DNA of 64,000 nucleotides from Calycina herbarum (Eukaryota > Ascomycota > Leotiomycetes > Helotiales > Pezizellaceae). The notes under the pieces are model-generated. The model saw only the letters and a list, made by a program, of their open reading frames with translations. It searched no databases and was not told where the DNA came from. The translations under genes and the position numbers were made by a program. The number at the start of each line of letters is the position of its first letter. Within the stretch, counting starts at the first letter, position 1. This document shows positions 10,620-24,957 of the stretch, piece by piece. Location of the stretch: NCBI GenBank assembly GCA_001414485.1, contig LLEY01000141.1, positions 62,001 to 126,000 of the forward strand, given 5' to 3'.

Positions 10620-13055
10620 ATGAGTTGGGAACAAGCAGCATACAGGTACGTTTTGGCACAGGAATACTAGAGAATATATTTGGTGGAAGCTTATCTGCAT
10701 GCCAGCTTTGGGAATCCAAACGCTCAACCTCCCACGCCTACACAGACCCCAACGTCAGCCCAGTTCCCCAGTCCAACCTTCCAGACGCCCAGGAATAACT
10801 CTACGAGTTTCGAGGACCGTAGTGGTTGGACACCTCAATTTGCAGAGGAATATTCGGTGTTCAATTCGACCCCAGGTCGTTTGACAAGTGCTCAACATAG
10901 CTCGTTTGCAGACGCTTCTACGCCGCACCTCTCAGTCAACACTGGCCACCAACCACCGCTCTCTAACTCGGGGGATATTGCTGCAGCACTCTCAACCCAT
11001 GTTCATCATTTGTCTCCCGACCCAAATATCCAGCTGCCTCCAGTCGACCCTCTGAACCAATTGCCTTCTTCTCCCGGGCCCTACTCAACCACCCACAACC
11101 GATTCGATGACAGCTCAAGAAAGAAGGTAACTCCAAGAAAGCCCAAGAAACGTTTAGACGAAGCCTTTAGCGGCCAGACGGCGACTCCTCCAGCAACAGC
11201 TTCCAAAGGATCGAGGAAATTGGCTCCAAAACTTCAGACCAATATCATGCAAAATGACTCTCAAGACGGCCAGTATGGCTCGCAAACACCCACGCACTCC
11301 AACAATCTTATGTCCTTCCCTTCGACATCAGCAGAGTTCTTCGGATATCCGATGTCCGCTCCAGCTACGGCCCCTCTGTTCACTAACTCGAAGCCATTCT
11401 GGGAGCAGGATACTAGTATGGGTGGTATGGATATGGACTTTGGAAATCATGATGCTGGAATGTTCAATGCTGGAAGCCATAAAATGTGCAATTCCTTTGA
11501 TTGGGGGAGGAGCAATCCAATGTTCCAAGAAACGGCGAGTCTGCCTTCGAGCCAGCCGGAACCGAAAGCTCAACAAGCTCCAGCTCCAGCTCCAGCTGCC
11601 TCTAAGCGGCAACGACCTCTAGCTCCCAAGGTGTCACAGCCGCAACCAGACCTCGCGACTTCCCTAGCGCCCTTTGACTTCAATAGTACCTCCACCTCGG
11701 AGGATCCCTTCGCCATTGGCGTGGACGCCGTCGACCCAGAACTTCTATTTAGTCGAACGGCTACTACCATGGCTTCGGATTTTGAAGATGTTTCGCTCCC
11801 CCCTCCACGGCCCATCACCAGTCACAACATGCCTCTGGAACCCTACCAACACCAATTGCGAGAAGCTTCCAGAGATCAAGAGGAATTGCGCAGATCTCGC
11901 AGCTTGCGTGATAATGGAGGTCGCTATGAGAGAGGAATTGTGAGCTCTCCAGTCAAGGGCTCCGCGCGACCAGGTCTACACAGGAGTGTTAGTGACTCGA
12001 GAAGCAAGAGACCTCAAGGTAGGCTCGTAAATCCTGCCATTGAACGAAAGCTGACCGCCGATAGATCGACCAAGACCCCGCGCAGGACGAGTATCACCAG
12101 TAAAACAACAACGCCCACCAAGCCTTTCCTCAATCCCAGAGCTGCCCGCCCCAAGATCGCGAACAGAAGTCAGATTCACTATCGATTCCAAAGGAAGAGC
12201 CAGGACGGAGACTGTTGTCATCCAGGAGGAACCCCGATCCCGACCAACCAGTCGGCCAACTAGTCGACCAACGAGTAGTAGGCCGACCAGTTCCAACAAT
12301 CGCGATCGCTATGACTATACCTCGAGCGAGTCTTCCTCGGACGAGGAGCCCATCATAATACCGAGCCGCAACCACTCGTTTGCAATTCCTCCCCCACAAA
12401 AGGCACCCCGACTCGTGAGATTCGAGACCTCACATCGAGATGGAAACCCAAGAAGGCGCAGTACTGGCCGCTATAGCCAATCTGAATCCTCAAGTCAACG
12501 GTCTTTACAATTCGATAGTGTCGAAAGCGAGGCAGAAACTGTTATGGATGAAGATGATGGCTCGGGGGATGCAACACTGGCGATGAGACAATTGGTAGAA
12601 AATCGCAAGAGAGCCCAGATGTCCAAATCGCGAACTCCTAGACACCACCGCTATTCCGCACACGATCCTCGCGCCAATCCAAATTATACAGGTTATGGCT
12701 CCTCAAATATATCCCCAGTCACAACTGTAACGGACCTTGATGATGCTACGCCGACGAGTTCGAGGAGTGGAATCAGATGCGTTTGTAACAATCCTGACAG
12801 CGAAGGCTTCATGATTCAATGGTAAGGGTTTCCTTGAGAATCTTCGAGGTAGATCTATATACTGACCTTGCTAGCGAATCTTGCGATAACTGGCTTCATA
12901 CTGAATGCGTTGGCATTGATCAGCGAAGTCTTCCTCCTGTCTACATTTGTGCATTCTGTGCAAATACTCCCAACATGCGAGGCGGTCGTCTTCGTGAGAC
13001 TGCACGATTGGGTTCTTCCCCTTTAGCACACAAAGCATTTAAGATGTTTCGATAG
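10620..13055 (+). CDS. PHD-finger protein, 758 aa, four exons
   Basis: Exons are 10620-10645, 10706-12018, 12065-12821 and 12875-13055. Introns of 60, 46 and 53 bp have GT donors and AG acceptors, and the total of 2,277 nt is divisible by three. The short first exon reads MSWEQAAY and joins the second as SFGNPNAQPP. Residues up to about 680 are low-complexity, Ser/Pro/Thr-rich and presumably disordered. The C-terminus carries a C4HC3 PHD zinc finger at about residues 683-727: CVC, then CESC, then LHTEC, then CAFC. The third intron splits one of the finger's cysteine codons. PHD fingers usually read the methylation state of the histone H3 tail, so a nuclear chromatin role is inferred; the histone ligand and complex are not. 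No SET, bromo or other enzymatic domain is visible. The gene is intact and free of RIP-type stops. Confidence 0.85.
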
Positions 13056-16000
13056 TCGGGAACATTTTACCAAATGAAAATCATATACACAATACGAACG
13101 AACTAGTTGACATACAGCGCATCTGACATCGGTATTGATGACGGGCATGTTTGCTATGATAGGATGCGGAAAACCCCCAAGCTTCCTGTACTTCAGTACT
13201 CCATTCCCCTCGAATCTTGGGGGGAAAAATTCGCATGTACGCCAGACTTTACAGCCGCCCGATCCATAGTTCTATTTCCTTTTCCTATCCGATCCATCAA
13301 TCAGGCGATTGTTTCCAAAAAATCTAGACTACCAAAATCTGGCCCACACGCGCATTGTACTGCCTCTCTCACTGCTATTTTTCATTTGACTTGATACCCT
13401 TCTACTGTAAAGATAAATACCGACTCTTTGAGCATGTAACTTTGTTTGATGTTTATTTGCATAGCGATTTTCAAAAATGTTTCGTTCTTTCTTTTCTTCG
13501 AATAGGGAATATAATTATGTGAGCTTTTGTGATGTGAAATTGGGGGGGTGTGAAACATGGGATATGAGGGGGAAGGGGCATGGGTGAAAAGTTGAATTAA
13601 ATTAGTGGTAATGAAGAACTTTTTGATGTTGATGAGAGGTATGTTCTTGAGGCTGAATTTATGTGACATGCTTTCTCTTTTTCGAGTCGTGGAAGGCACT
13701 TTTGATGTGGACTAGGGGTTGACGATCGTGCCTTCCTTCCATGTGTTTTTTGCTCTGGTCGGCGTGGCACGGGTCTGAGGTCTAGATCAAGGCTGAATGG
13801 AAGTTTAAGGGAAGGAGCGACCTTGACTTGACTTTGTGTCGTGCCTCGTGATGGCTCCAGAGAAGGGGGTTTTGAAAACTGTGGTTGCTTTGAGGATCAA
13901 CCCTTGATGGCGAAATGGGATGAAGAGAATCAGGGGACAGGGAATAAGTAGGTGAAATCTTGAAGTGAGGGTAACAAAGTATCCAAGTTCTGCTACAGGG
14001 CCTGGCTGATGAAATCATGCTTCGAGCACTAATTGTAGACCAGCGTTGTTTCTGGTGTCGTTGAATCTCCTTGATGAAATCATTTTCCCTCGAAGAGTTT
14101 GAGCTAGGGATACAATGGCGACTAGTAGGAGATAAAAGATAGATATTTATAATAAAAAAAAGCAGTGGATAGGAGAAAGTTGAAAGGCAATGGACTGATT
14201 TCATCATTTCTCGTTGAATATATTTAGTTGGTGTACTTGCAAACACTGCCGGCAATACAGTCAGCGAATTTAGAGCACGGCGTACCGTTTGAATAGCGGT
14301 AAAGTTCAAACACTATTGTTAATTTCTTGATACGATGTCAAAGAAAGACGATGCGCTCTGTTTGCGTTTTCTCTTCGTAGAATAGGAGGTTGATGTAACG
14401 ATTTGTGTATCGGCAGTAGGTTGAGAATCGACGGTGTATTGGAGTATACGGATTTCGAACAGGTTTGCTGAAGTTGTGATATGTGGTATGACAAACGGAG
14501 GACGGGGGTAAAGTGACGGTATCTTTTAGAGAGAAAATCTAGGAGGTGGAGTTACTTGTACTGCAGGAGAATAAACGGACATCTCCCGTATCGTTTGTCT
14601 AGTCCTTGGGGTTGGTGGTTTTGAAAATTTTATCCGTTATCTGATAGCCTGAGAAGGAATACTTGGAGCCCATAAGTGCAAGGTTTCAGGTCCGATGTAG
14701 TGAATAATACTCCTCACTGTGATATACGCAATTCGACCCGTCCAAGGGAAACCCTCATGTCGTGAGAAAGTTACCTTCGTATAGTTTTTGAACTGTGCTA
14801 AAAATGGAGTTCTTTTTGCGGACCTTAACTCTCGGTCAATTTCATTGCCTTCAAATTTGCAGTTCCTATATGGGAGATATTGACTCGAAATATATAATTT
14901 GACCATTTGGGCTACTACAGAAGAAACTACAACAGCATTCGTTTGGGTACTTGATACTGGAACTGTAACTTTGCTATGGTGTTTTGTCGTTTTATTCTGG
15001 ACGTAGTAGCTCATTATGTAATGGATTGAAAAGAGAGAATTTAATTCGCGCAAATGTAGGGTTTTGGTGTGGGGATTTCATGTCTTTCGAGGGGGGATAT
15101 GAAATTGGTGGCAAATTTTGGTACAACCCTCGTTACAACCTCATACGCGAAGCATCAGTAGTGTTCTTTCACATTGTTCTTTCACACTAAAGTAGTTTCA
15201 TTATCCATTTCCAACAAGTAGGACCTAAATTCGAAACTTCTCTATAGCGAATCCCCCATTCGTGTAACAAGACCGGGAAACTCTTCTTGTTTGGAAGGAG
15301 CGAAATTGCTCTCGGGAAGTTGCTACTAACTAAATCCTTCTCAAGAACTTCAAAATGAGAATAACTGTTTCTTCTAGTCTCGTGGTTTCTTTATTCATTT
15401 TGATATCTTGGGATCAAGTAAATGTTTACGGTGGAAAAGTTGTCACTTAAATCAGACAATTGGGTTACAAGACAGTGGTAGAGAGAACGAGGTAAAGATT
15501 CCGGTCCCTATTTGTTAAAAGCTCAAATTCCAAATCTACGAACTGACCTCAAGTGTTTCTTCATATGTCACCTCTTTTCAACAGCGCCATGCTTTGAGTT
15601 CTGAGAGAAATTCTTGGATATATTAGGTATTGGTAAAGAGTGAGGCAGCTAGCTTCTATAGTTACAAAATGTAACGTAGAGAATTAGTCTAAGTTACAGC
15701 ACTTTTAAGGTGTGGATGAAAGAGCCCTATTCGATAGTAATCTAACATTCGACAGCAAATTAATACCGTTTTATCAACTGGTTATAGGAGAAAAAAGTGT
15801 TGACAAACATGGGGATTTCGTTTCTCACTTTAAAAAAAAGCTTCCTTTCTTAGGGACTTGTCTTTTCTCAAAAACAGAACTGTCCTTCTTGAAGGTCGGG
15901 ATATGCTTTTGCAGTGAAATTCAAACCACAAATTTAAATCAAGCCATTCTTTTGAATATGCCAACAAAGCCGAAGTCTTCCTCTCTCTGTAATATCTCAC

Positions 16001-19000
16001 TTCTTTTGTTGCTTCAGTTTTGGAATATAGACAGACAACGAGAAGCGCTCTCAGAAGAAGTGAGAACTTGGTAGTACGAATAGATAATATATTCTATGAC
16101 TTTGAGAGGCCCCAGCTTATAATCAAACAGAAACTGCAAAAAGACAAATCAGAGAATAATTGACGACACATGCCTTGAAAACCACTAATGGCAAAACATA
16201 CTATTTGCTGTAGACGTAAAACTAAACCATCCACTGTTCGTGCAATAGCCACTGACAGACTCAAGACTTACTTGTGACTTCGGTCTTTCATAATGATGAG
16301 TTAAACTAAGTATTCCTCTTATAATTTTGTAGCTTACTAGTTACATTGATGTTTCCACCTCTTATCATATCAAAGGAAATAAAATGATACAATAAAAAGT
16401 TATGGAGAGGAAATTTCCCTCATCAGTTACAATGAATATTTAATAACCTGTCTCTCAAGAACCAAATTATTGACCACACTAGATCTTGCCAGAAACATGC
16501 TTGCGGCTCCTACAATCCACACTATGAAATCACATAAAATAGCAGCTAAATGCAAAGTTCAGACGCCACTATAAAAATCGCAAGGGCGTTCTGCGACTTG
16601 GCAATTAAGAGAAGGAAAACTATTGTTGGTGTCAAATACTTACCTGTTGTCGCAAGGGCAGTATTCGTTCGTTGATTTACCTTACTTGCAAAGTCCTTCA
16701 TTCAGAGGGACCAGGTTTGCTGTGTAGTTCCTAATATTAAGCTTTGAAACATCAATTAGGCTCCCTTGAAATTTTGAGAGTTCGTTATCTCCCACCACAC
16801 GAGAAGTTGGTTGAAGGAGAAAGAAAGGATGTGTTGGTGGAAAACCAGACCGCTGCTTTACCTTTCAATTAAAGTTCTTAGAAACCAACTGAGGCGTCGA
16901 TACGATAATGTCCCAAGGACTTCAGTTTCTGATGTCCGTTCTATCATTATCCAAGGGCCAAACTTAAGGTGCTCCCATGTCCAGGTGAAACACAACTTTT
17001 ATTCACAAAGTTTGTCAAGATACCAACTCTAGGTGCGGACTGGGTTTAGAGTTCAAGGGAGAAATTACTCGATGCAGTATTGAGTTACCTTCTATAAAGC
17101 TTACTTCTCTCGTCAAGTCATAATATTTGTTACCGTCTAGTGAATGAGTTGAATAACTTTTATCTTCGGCCGCGGAGCTAGCCCCATCCCCTCTCTTCAA
17201 ATCTTAAGTCTTCATATACAAAAATAGGAAAATCCTAATCATAAAGCCACCAAATATCGCTTGTTGGTCCGAGTTGCGACTTGTCGCAGTCGGTGCATAT
17301 ACGCTCCATGACCACTGGTAAACCAAAGATCCACGGGGAGGTTTACACTAGCTATGCATTAACCCTTGTGAGTATAGAGTGAGCAGAGATTCGACCTATT
17401 CAGACCCTCCCACGACTAGGCTTTCTAGGAAATCGGAGCTGAATAAGCGCTACGAAGTAATCCATATGTTCTTGAGAACCTGAATTACAAGCGATTCGAT
17501 ACGACGATTCTTAGTTCACTCGTGTTGACCCCTTTCGAAAGGAAGGTGGTGTGTTGGGGTGGTTAAACTTTTGCTATTTTCTTATATTGGTTTCTTTTTG
17601 GTGTTGAGGTTGAGTTTCTTGCTACCAAACTATCTCGAACCTCTTATATCGATTTGAGTGCTCGTATCTTTTTGTGTTTTTTGGGTTATTTTGGTGTGTT
17701 AAATTAAGCGAGACCCCACGATGGATGCCTTTGGGAGAGTGGCAAGGCGCAAAGAGACGCGAGTGAATCATTCCACGCATCCTGTTTGGTTCCCAGCTAC
17801 CATGAATTTGTTACAAAGAAACCGTTCCAGATAACTCGTGGAAGAAGATTAAGCAGCTGTTCTCTAGCTTAGGGGAACTGATCGTATTCACTTTCCTAAA
17901 TCCTAAAATCGGGGATGAGATCAAGGACTTCCGTGTTATAGATTTGCCCACGGATTCTCATATTCTGAAGCAACTTTGGGTTATTCTGAAGAAATTAAAA
18001 GTCTGAAGATACTTTGAAAGATTATATTCGTCTGAATTCGAAAATAGTATCGACAGTGAGCAAATCTTCCGCAGTAACATTATTTACCGACAAACAGTTC
18101 CCCGCGCCTCTCCAAGTCTTCCAGCTGCCAGGTCACTTTAATGAAAACAGCGAGAAACAGACGTACAGTCTAATAAACTACTTGGTGGCGGTGGAGGTGA
18201 AGTTGGAGGTGCTCTCCTGTATGGTATTCTTGCAAACTCGAGCAAAGTACGCTCTGGATCCATCTAGCCAACTACGAGGAACGTGCCTCAAGTGCCAAGA
18301 AAAAGTAGACCATAGTTTCCTTGAGCTATGCTCGCGGTTTTTCCCTTGTGGATCAATTGGATGTAGAGTCGGGTGAATAATTTTGGAAATTGGGCTTGGT
18401 AGGGTACAGTGGACGTTAAGTTTTGGTTTTGGTTGAAACCAACATTACTTTCTTTCTTACTCACTTGAAATTTTCATGATTTTAACAAGGCGCCATCTTG
18501 GAGTTCAGTCGAAGAGATTTCCCGATGGAACATAGCGGTTTATGGGCTTGGATATAGGAGCTCAACCTCAAGAGTAAACAACCTGATTCACCTACCCGGC
18601 CTGCCAGTGATGCAGCTCGTCCACCGGTTCCACTTTCGCTGAAAGATTTAAAAGCCATTCTACTCTGCAAACGAGCTTCGTCAGTACAGCAAGCAGAAAA
18701 ATCTCGTCGCCTCTTGATTGCGAAGCGAAGCCCGAAATTGTCTCTCAAAAGTTGATGGGGGCTTTGTATAAGGGTTTGGAATGCGGTTTTTGTTAAATTC
18801 TATGGTTCGCCAAATGTTGTCCAGAACCTGGTTTCCTAGGGCAGTAATTTACTGTCGAATTTCTTACTCCTGTCGAAAATGTTATGGGCTTTTGAAATCC
18901 AAGCAAGAGGTGGTGAAGAGAATCTCAATACTCAATATGAAAGTTACTGCTTTCTTTATATCAGAGAAAATTGAGGGGAACTGAAGCTGGCTGCACATCC

Positions 19001-21663
19001 ATCTCAAAGAACAGCATGCAGTCCTCGAGGCAGGCGGCTTCAAACCAAATCACATATTATTAAGATTTGCTGGGATTGAAATATATTATCTGAAGCTTGG
19101 AGTATGTTGACTCGGTTCGGATATATACATTCTTGGAGAAGAAGGAAACCACAGGGTGAATAATCTAGTACAGTGCTAGCAGTTCCAGTTCTTGTCTACT
19201 CTATCTTGCAACATGGGCACACTGCCTTTTGCAACGCGAGGTATTCGAAGCAAAGAGATAGCTTGGCGATTGATGCATCATTAGACACCATTACATATGA
19301 ATTGCGAGACACAAATGGGCGTGGTATGACGGAAGATGAAGTTTATGGTGCGAAAGCAGAAAATCGTTGCACTAGAGAAATTGGGAAATATCGAGACTTG
19401 AGACATATCTGAAGAGATGACTCAAGACAGATACCAGCTAGAATGCTATCCAAGGTCCAGTTACACACTAGCAAAAGTAGTAGACAAGTGCTATATCCCA
19501 TACTAATAAAGTAAAGTGAGGAGGTTTTGCTACCCTCGAGTGCCCACCTGCTGTCAAATGGAACATATTCCGTTGCTTCAAATTGGGTTGACATGGAACT
19601 CTCTGACGATTTGGATCACTCGGTGTGGTTCCCGTTGTTGAGTTATAAAATTGATCGGTGGGGTAGGTGACTTCTTACCACATAAAATGACTGAATTCTT
19701 CCCTACCCCGGGTCAGAGCTGGTTTCAAAGATTTCGTCTTTTGTTGTTGCTTTTTGCGAAGGAGCTTTGTTTTTGTACCTCTCATTAGCGTTTGATGAAA
19801 TTCTGGGGAAGCGAGCAGTCATCTTATGTTGTGATGTAGCAATTGAAGGAGTGAACGAAGAAGTTGAGTTTGTTAGATCTTGTAAAAGCGGGAAAAACGA
19901 ACTCGAGTGTGAATTACACTGAATCAGTTGGGATAAACATGGAATACCTCTACTACCTCATGTACCAGCAGCAATTGGTCTGATTAGCTTTCCTTGAGCC
20001 ATACTTGCAGTTGCCACTTGTATTCCGATGGAAAAGACTGAACAATCTTTGGTCCTTGGATATATAATTATCCCTCTCGCTATTCAAGTACACTCAGAAC
20101 ACTGAAGAAGCCGCAACCGAGACTTTGCATTGGGACGTTGAGTAAAGAGAGCCGGGACTGTTGTATCTCTAGGTAAGGACTCTATATTTAAAGCTCAGAC
20201 AGAAAACATGGAAAGTAAAGACGTTCCGTGACTAGATGTAAAAGTTGGGAGAAGTAAAGGGGGGTTTGTTACTGTCAAATACAGACCCCTTGTCGAAATA
20301 AGTTCCTTTAGTACCTTGGAGTCCTTTCTTTGGAGCAATTGGACGCGTTCGGGGGGCAAATTCTGTTATTAAATTGCAACTTCGATCTGGTTGCCTTGAA
20401 GGTTGGTGACTTCCCCTCCACATGCAAAGGTAGTTCACAAACTTGCGATTTGTTCTCTGGTTTTCTTCACTTGCGAAGGACAAGTGCTTTTATACCTCTC
20501 CCGGGCGTCTGTACAAGAGCAGCCGTAGAGCTAAACATCACATTTCGTAGAGTTACCTTTTTCCCTTTTATCTATAAACATTACCCATCCTTTTTTTCCT
20601 TTTGGGATTCTTGGTGGATATGTATGTATGAGAGTCGGGTGGAAGAGAAACCAACACTGTGACTATTCCCAGGAGGCTCTGTCAAACTAGCCGTAACGTG
20701 CTACGTGTTCTCGTGGTGTCAGGCTTCTACCAAAATGCATAGAAAGCTGGGTATAAGCGTATGGTGGTGTGTGAGCTTTGAGTTGAGCATCTGTGTGGCA
20801 ATGGATGACTGGGTTGCATGAACACAAGGAATTTGATGATCAATACTCCGGGTGGCTAAGAGGAACCGCGAATAGGCATGATTCAACAAGTCGTCAAGCA
20901 AACAGAGCGAGGGCGATATTTACGAAATACATGGGTTGAGGTTTTGAGTGTAAAGGGAAATTTGTTGCTGTCAAATACTCACATGTTGTCAAAAAGTTGG
21001 CATTCGTTCATTCGTTTGAGCCGAACTGAGTTTAGGTAGTCTGAGAATTAGAGATACCTGAATATTGATGCTAAGTCTCAAAAAGAAAATCTCTTCGGGT
21101 TGACGAAACCTTTGAGGGCTGGTGGCCCCGCCATAAGTCGCATTAGCTCTTCGTGGCGTTTTGTTTTCTATTTCTTTCTCTCCCCATTGAAGACTAACTT
21201 ATACCTCCCAAGTTCCATGGAAAACATTAGCGTGGTTGTAATTTTTGAGTTTCTTGCTTGGTTTTTTCATGGATTTGGAGATTGATTTAGGTGTACAAGT
21301 CGCCCGGCGAGCTGCAAACTACCTGGGAGAATAGAGTGTAAAGAAAAGGCAATAGACTCATGTTTCTTACAGAACAGGTATTACAATTTTGCCTGTCAAG
21401 ATACTTACAAACACTTGAAGATATCCGAGAGCGTTGGAGTGAAGATGAGTTAGGAGAGACTCGCTTAACAAATTCAAACAAGAATATATATTTATCGTCT
21501 TTCTTAGAGAACCCTCTCAGTATGCTTTTAGTTTTTGTCCAGTTGTAATTAGACCCGATTCTTAAACGTTTATTGTTTCCTATCTCGATTCAAATATCTA
21601 TACGTATTCCGAAAATCATACTTGGGACCCCTCCACTCAAAATCCTCTCAATGACATCCCTTT
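13056..21663. other. 8.6-kb gene desert of ordinary composition
   Basis: No convincing gene is seen on either strand. The longest frames (minus 13782-14309, minus 14637-15053, plus 15712-16074, plus 18014-18376) have no recognisable domain, no supporting splice structure and unconvincing composition. Unlike the flanking transposon tracts the sequence is not strongly TA-rich, so RIP is not the main explanation. A motif resembling CTGTCAAATAC recurs near 16630, 19552, 20273 and 20969 with partly similar flanks, suggesting old, diverged repeats. Part of the stretch may be transcribed leader or long non-coding RNA. Confidence 0.5.
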
Positions 21664-23882
21664 CTATTCCTCCTTCGCCGCATGCACACCCCCAGAATGA
21701 TTCTCATGATTCTCATGCTTCTTATTATGAAAACCCGTCGCAACATCAACCGCATCCACATTCCCAAAATCCTTCCCATGATGTCCCCCACTAACTCCCA
21801 TACTCTCAACATCGCTCGTCCGTTCCCCCTCAACATACCCGTATACCGTCTCCGCAACCAAGCTCTCCCTCGCCGGCCACACCATACTCAAAACCGTATA
21901 AACAACAATACTCGTCACAAACCCAAACAGCCAATCGAAAGTATATAAATTCTTCGCTCCATCACTAATCTTCACACTGTCACTTCCATCCTCATTCAAG
22001 GCAATAGAATATGCAAGACCAGGAAGGTTTGGCGCAACGGAAATGAGCATTGCGGCGACGGCGCGCCAGTTGAAACCGTGGAAATAGGAGTACCGACCGA
22101 AGGGATTGTAGAGGGCGGGGACGTCCATGTTTTGTTTTTTTATGAGCCAGTAGTCGGAGGCGAGGATTCCGGCTATGGGGGCGAGGAAGACGGCGTAGCC
22201 GCCCATGAAGGCTAGGAAGGTTGAGGCGGAGGAGATAATTTTCCAGGGGACTATTACCCACTGTTTTGATGTTAGTTCTTGTGTGTTTTTGTGAAGTTGG
22301 CTAGGAGAGAATTTGAAGTGACAAGGTAATAAAGAGTGTGATGACTTACCCCTCCAATGATTGCAGCAATAATACAACCCCGTTCAATATTGACATATCT
22401 CGGGAACAAAACCGTAAGATCATTCGCCGCCGAAATCGAATTCGCAGTAATATTCGTCCCCACTACAGCAAAAGTCAGCATTTCACCCCTCTCACAATTC
22501 AATCCAAACATTCTCACCTTGAGCAATATACCAACTCGTCGCCGCAAAAAACGCCGCTGCCCTCCCACCATGTCCCATATCAAGCCACTTAGCAATAATC
22601 TCCAATGGATTCCAAATCAACTCCCCATACACAACCTTCGAAGCACTCGTAGTAATAATCCCAATCACAGCACAAAGCGTGAAAATTATCGGCAGGAAAG
22701 GGAGTTGTATGAATTGACCCTTTGAACTCCTTGCGTAGCGTGAGAAATCGGGGATGTTGCAGGCGAGGGTGGCCCATGAACCGGTGACTGAGGACATAGA
22801 ACTTAGGAATAGGTAGGCTTTTGTGCTTCCGGTTACGGTTGCTTGGAGAGCGAAGATTTCTCCGGATCCTCCTGCCTGGTGAAACCGATTGTTAGTTTTT
22901 GAGAAATTAAGAGGGGGAGGGGAGAATGAGTACCTTGTGAACCATCCAGCCCATTGTCCCGAGTGCTGTGATAGGAGCAGCAACAAGTTTCGCAACAAAA
23001 AGCCACCTCAAATGGGTAGGAGGAATAAGCAGCAGCGGTAATTGAATAATCCAAAACAAAAAGTACCTATCACTCATAATTAGCTCCTAATCCCCCATCA
23101 TATCTCCCAAATCAAAAGCTCACGAAATCATTCCCTGCGTAGTAATCCCCTGACTCTCCGGAATATGGTTCCCAATCTTCCCATACGAAGGCCAAATAGC
23201 CTGAATCATAATCGTAATACAAATAGCCCCATTCGCACCCTGAATCCCCAGCCAGAACATGGCAAGGATGGCTCTCGAAACAATGGCGAAATACGCAAAG
23301 TAGTAGCCGAATGAGGAGCGGATGGCGACGGAGAAGGGGATGTGGAGTTTGGCTCCGATGGCACCGTTTAGTACCATGGGGATTGCTACACATGTTGTGC
23401 CGACGACAATCTATCCCAGAAACTGGAATCAGCATCTCACTCACTTCTTCTTCATTGATAGATTGGAGAAGACATGAATAAACTCACAGCAGGAATCGCC
23501 TCCCTCCAACTCAACCCCACCTTCAAAATCGCACTCGCAGTCTCCCAGGTCCCCAAATTAATAGTATCCGTAGCCCAATATGCCATCCAAGTCCACAGCG
23601 TCCAAGTCTGATTCTCAACTTTCACCGGATCCATATCCTCATTCGTCCACACATGTTCAGGCGCCAACGCGGATTTTTGTTTGGGTAATTGCCAGGAGGA
23701 TACTGTAGTCTGTGGAGGATTTTGGGAGTTAGAATGAGGAGGAGGTTGAAGAGAAAGAAGAAAAAGGGAAGGAAGGACGAAAGTTGGGAGCGGAGGGGAA
23801 CTTGGGAGAAAGCAGCGCTTACACATCTCGCCTTAAACTGTTTCCCCGTTGGAATATATCGCATTTCCGTTATTTTCTTCAT
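21664..23882 (-). CDS. NCS1-family nucleobase/allantoin-type permease, 589 aa
   Basis: Seven exons on the minus strand: 23882-23823, 23709-23488, 23410-23124, 23066-22934, 22875-22518, 22462-22350 and 22260-21664. They sum to 1,770 nt in one frame, and introns are 55-113 bp. The product is a polytopic plasma-membrane protein of the nucleobase:cation symporter-1 family (fungal uracil, allantoin and uridine permeases). Diagnostic segments are NEDMDPV and WTLWTWMAYWATD near the N-terminus, WLGIQGANGAI, SWATLACNIPDFSRYA, GTNITANSISAANDLTVLFP and AGILASDYWLIKK followed by NPFGRYSYFHGFNWRA. The C-terminal tail is His- and Asn-rich and presumably cytosolic. Exact substrate cannot be told from these motifs; uracil or allantoin type is most likely by resemblance. 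The start at 23882 is the first ATG of the exon; a second in-frame ATG follows six codons later. The gene appears intact. Confidence 0.88.
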
Positions 23883-24349
23883 CTTGTTGAAGTTCCAGTC
23901 TACGTGCCAACATACGGAAATGGGGATTGAGATTTGAGAAAGGAAGATGAAGGAAACCAGGAAAGCAACACGGGCAATTCGGACTTTCTCTCTCGCCCTC
24001 CCAATGACCTCCCAGCCAGGATCACGAAGATAAGAGCTCCTGCAACCCGTATCTCACTGCATATAAAAGGTTACACTGATAGCCTGTAACCCCTGCCCCC
24101 TCTCTCCCTCTCCCCTCCACTTTTGGTCCCCCCCAGAAATACAAAAAACGACTCGTTGTGCTCCATCATCAAATCAGAAAAAGAAACGACCAACTATACA
24201 GGTCCTCGAGTAAAAAAAACGCAAAAAGTCAAAGACTTTCTCCCGCATCGAAGGTTTGAGAAGTGAGCTCAAAAAAAGCTTATCAGAAAAACAGGTGATC
24301 AACAGCTAGCAGGCAAGACAGCTCCGTCGCGAAAGCTTATCTACAAGCA

Positions 24350-24369
24350 AGCAAGTAAGTAAGTAAGTA

Positions 24370-24402
<33 letters not shown>

Positions 24403-24403
24403 A
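24350..24403. repeat. AAGC/AAGT tetranucleotide microsatellite
   Basis: A run of CAAG and TAAG tetranucleotide units: AAGC units, then about six AAGT units, then AAGC units again. It lies in the region between the permease start (23882) and the Rpn2 stop (24958). The surrounding 24100-24400 sequence is also purine-rich and simple. It has no coding potential and is likely polymorphic in length between strains. Confidence 0.9.
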
Positions 24404-24957
24404 GCTTCCATGTTGAACTTGTGATGGGATGCTACTCATACTCTCCTCGCTCGGCGTTCCCGTAAATCCCCTGGTACCTTAACGATATCCAGTATATCCA
24501 TCCTGCCCCTTCCGTTTGTCATACCAGAAAACGGGACAAAAGACAAGAAAGAGAGCACCAGAATAGATACCTGGGTAGTCTACTCCGTATCTTATCTCCT
24601 TCCACAAACAAGGTCGACGATCCAACCAATCATCCCCCGTTTCCCCCACCCAGATACCCAAAAGCCACTAGTCCTCACCGCTTGGCGGGGTACGTTTCGT
24701 GGGGGACAGCTTCTCTGATTTAGTCCACCACTTGGCACCTAACGATCGTCAGCCCTGATTCAGTCTCCAAGATTTCTGAATAGCTTCCTGAATCAAGAAA
24801 GTTCACAAAGTCAAAAAGAATCACCAGAAGTAGGTATCAAATGTAACCACCAATGCCTCTCTTTATTATACACTGTATGCTCCTTTCCGTACTGCCACCA
24901 TCTGGCGGCAAATACAAGCAGAGAAGAAAATCTAAAATTACACGTTCCACCACCACC

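Noticed and set aside
24350..24403. CRISPR-like or regulatory tandem array
   Set aside because: Units are four bases with no spacers; it is a simple microsatellite.
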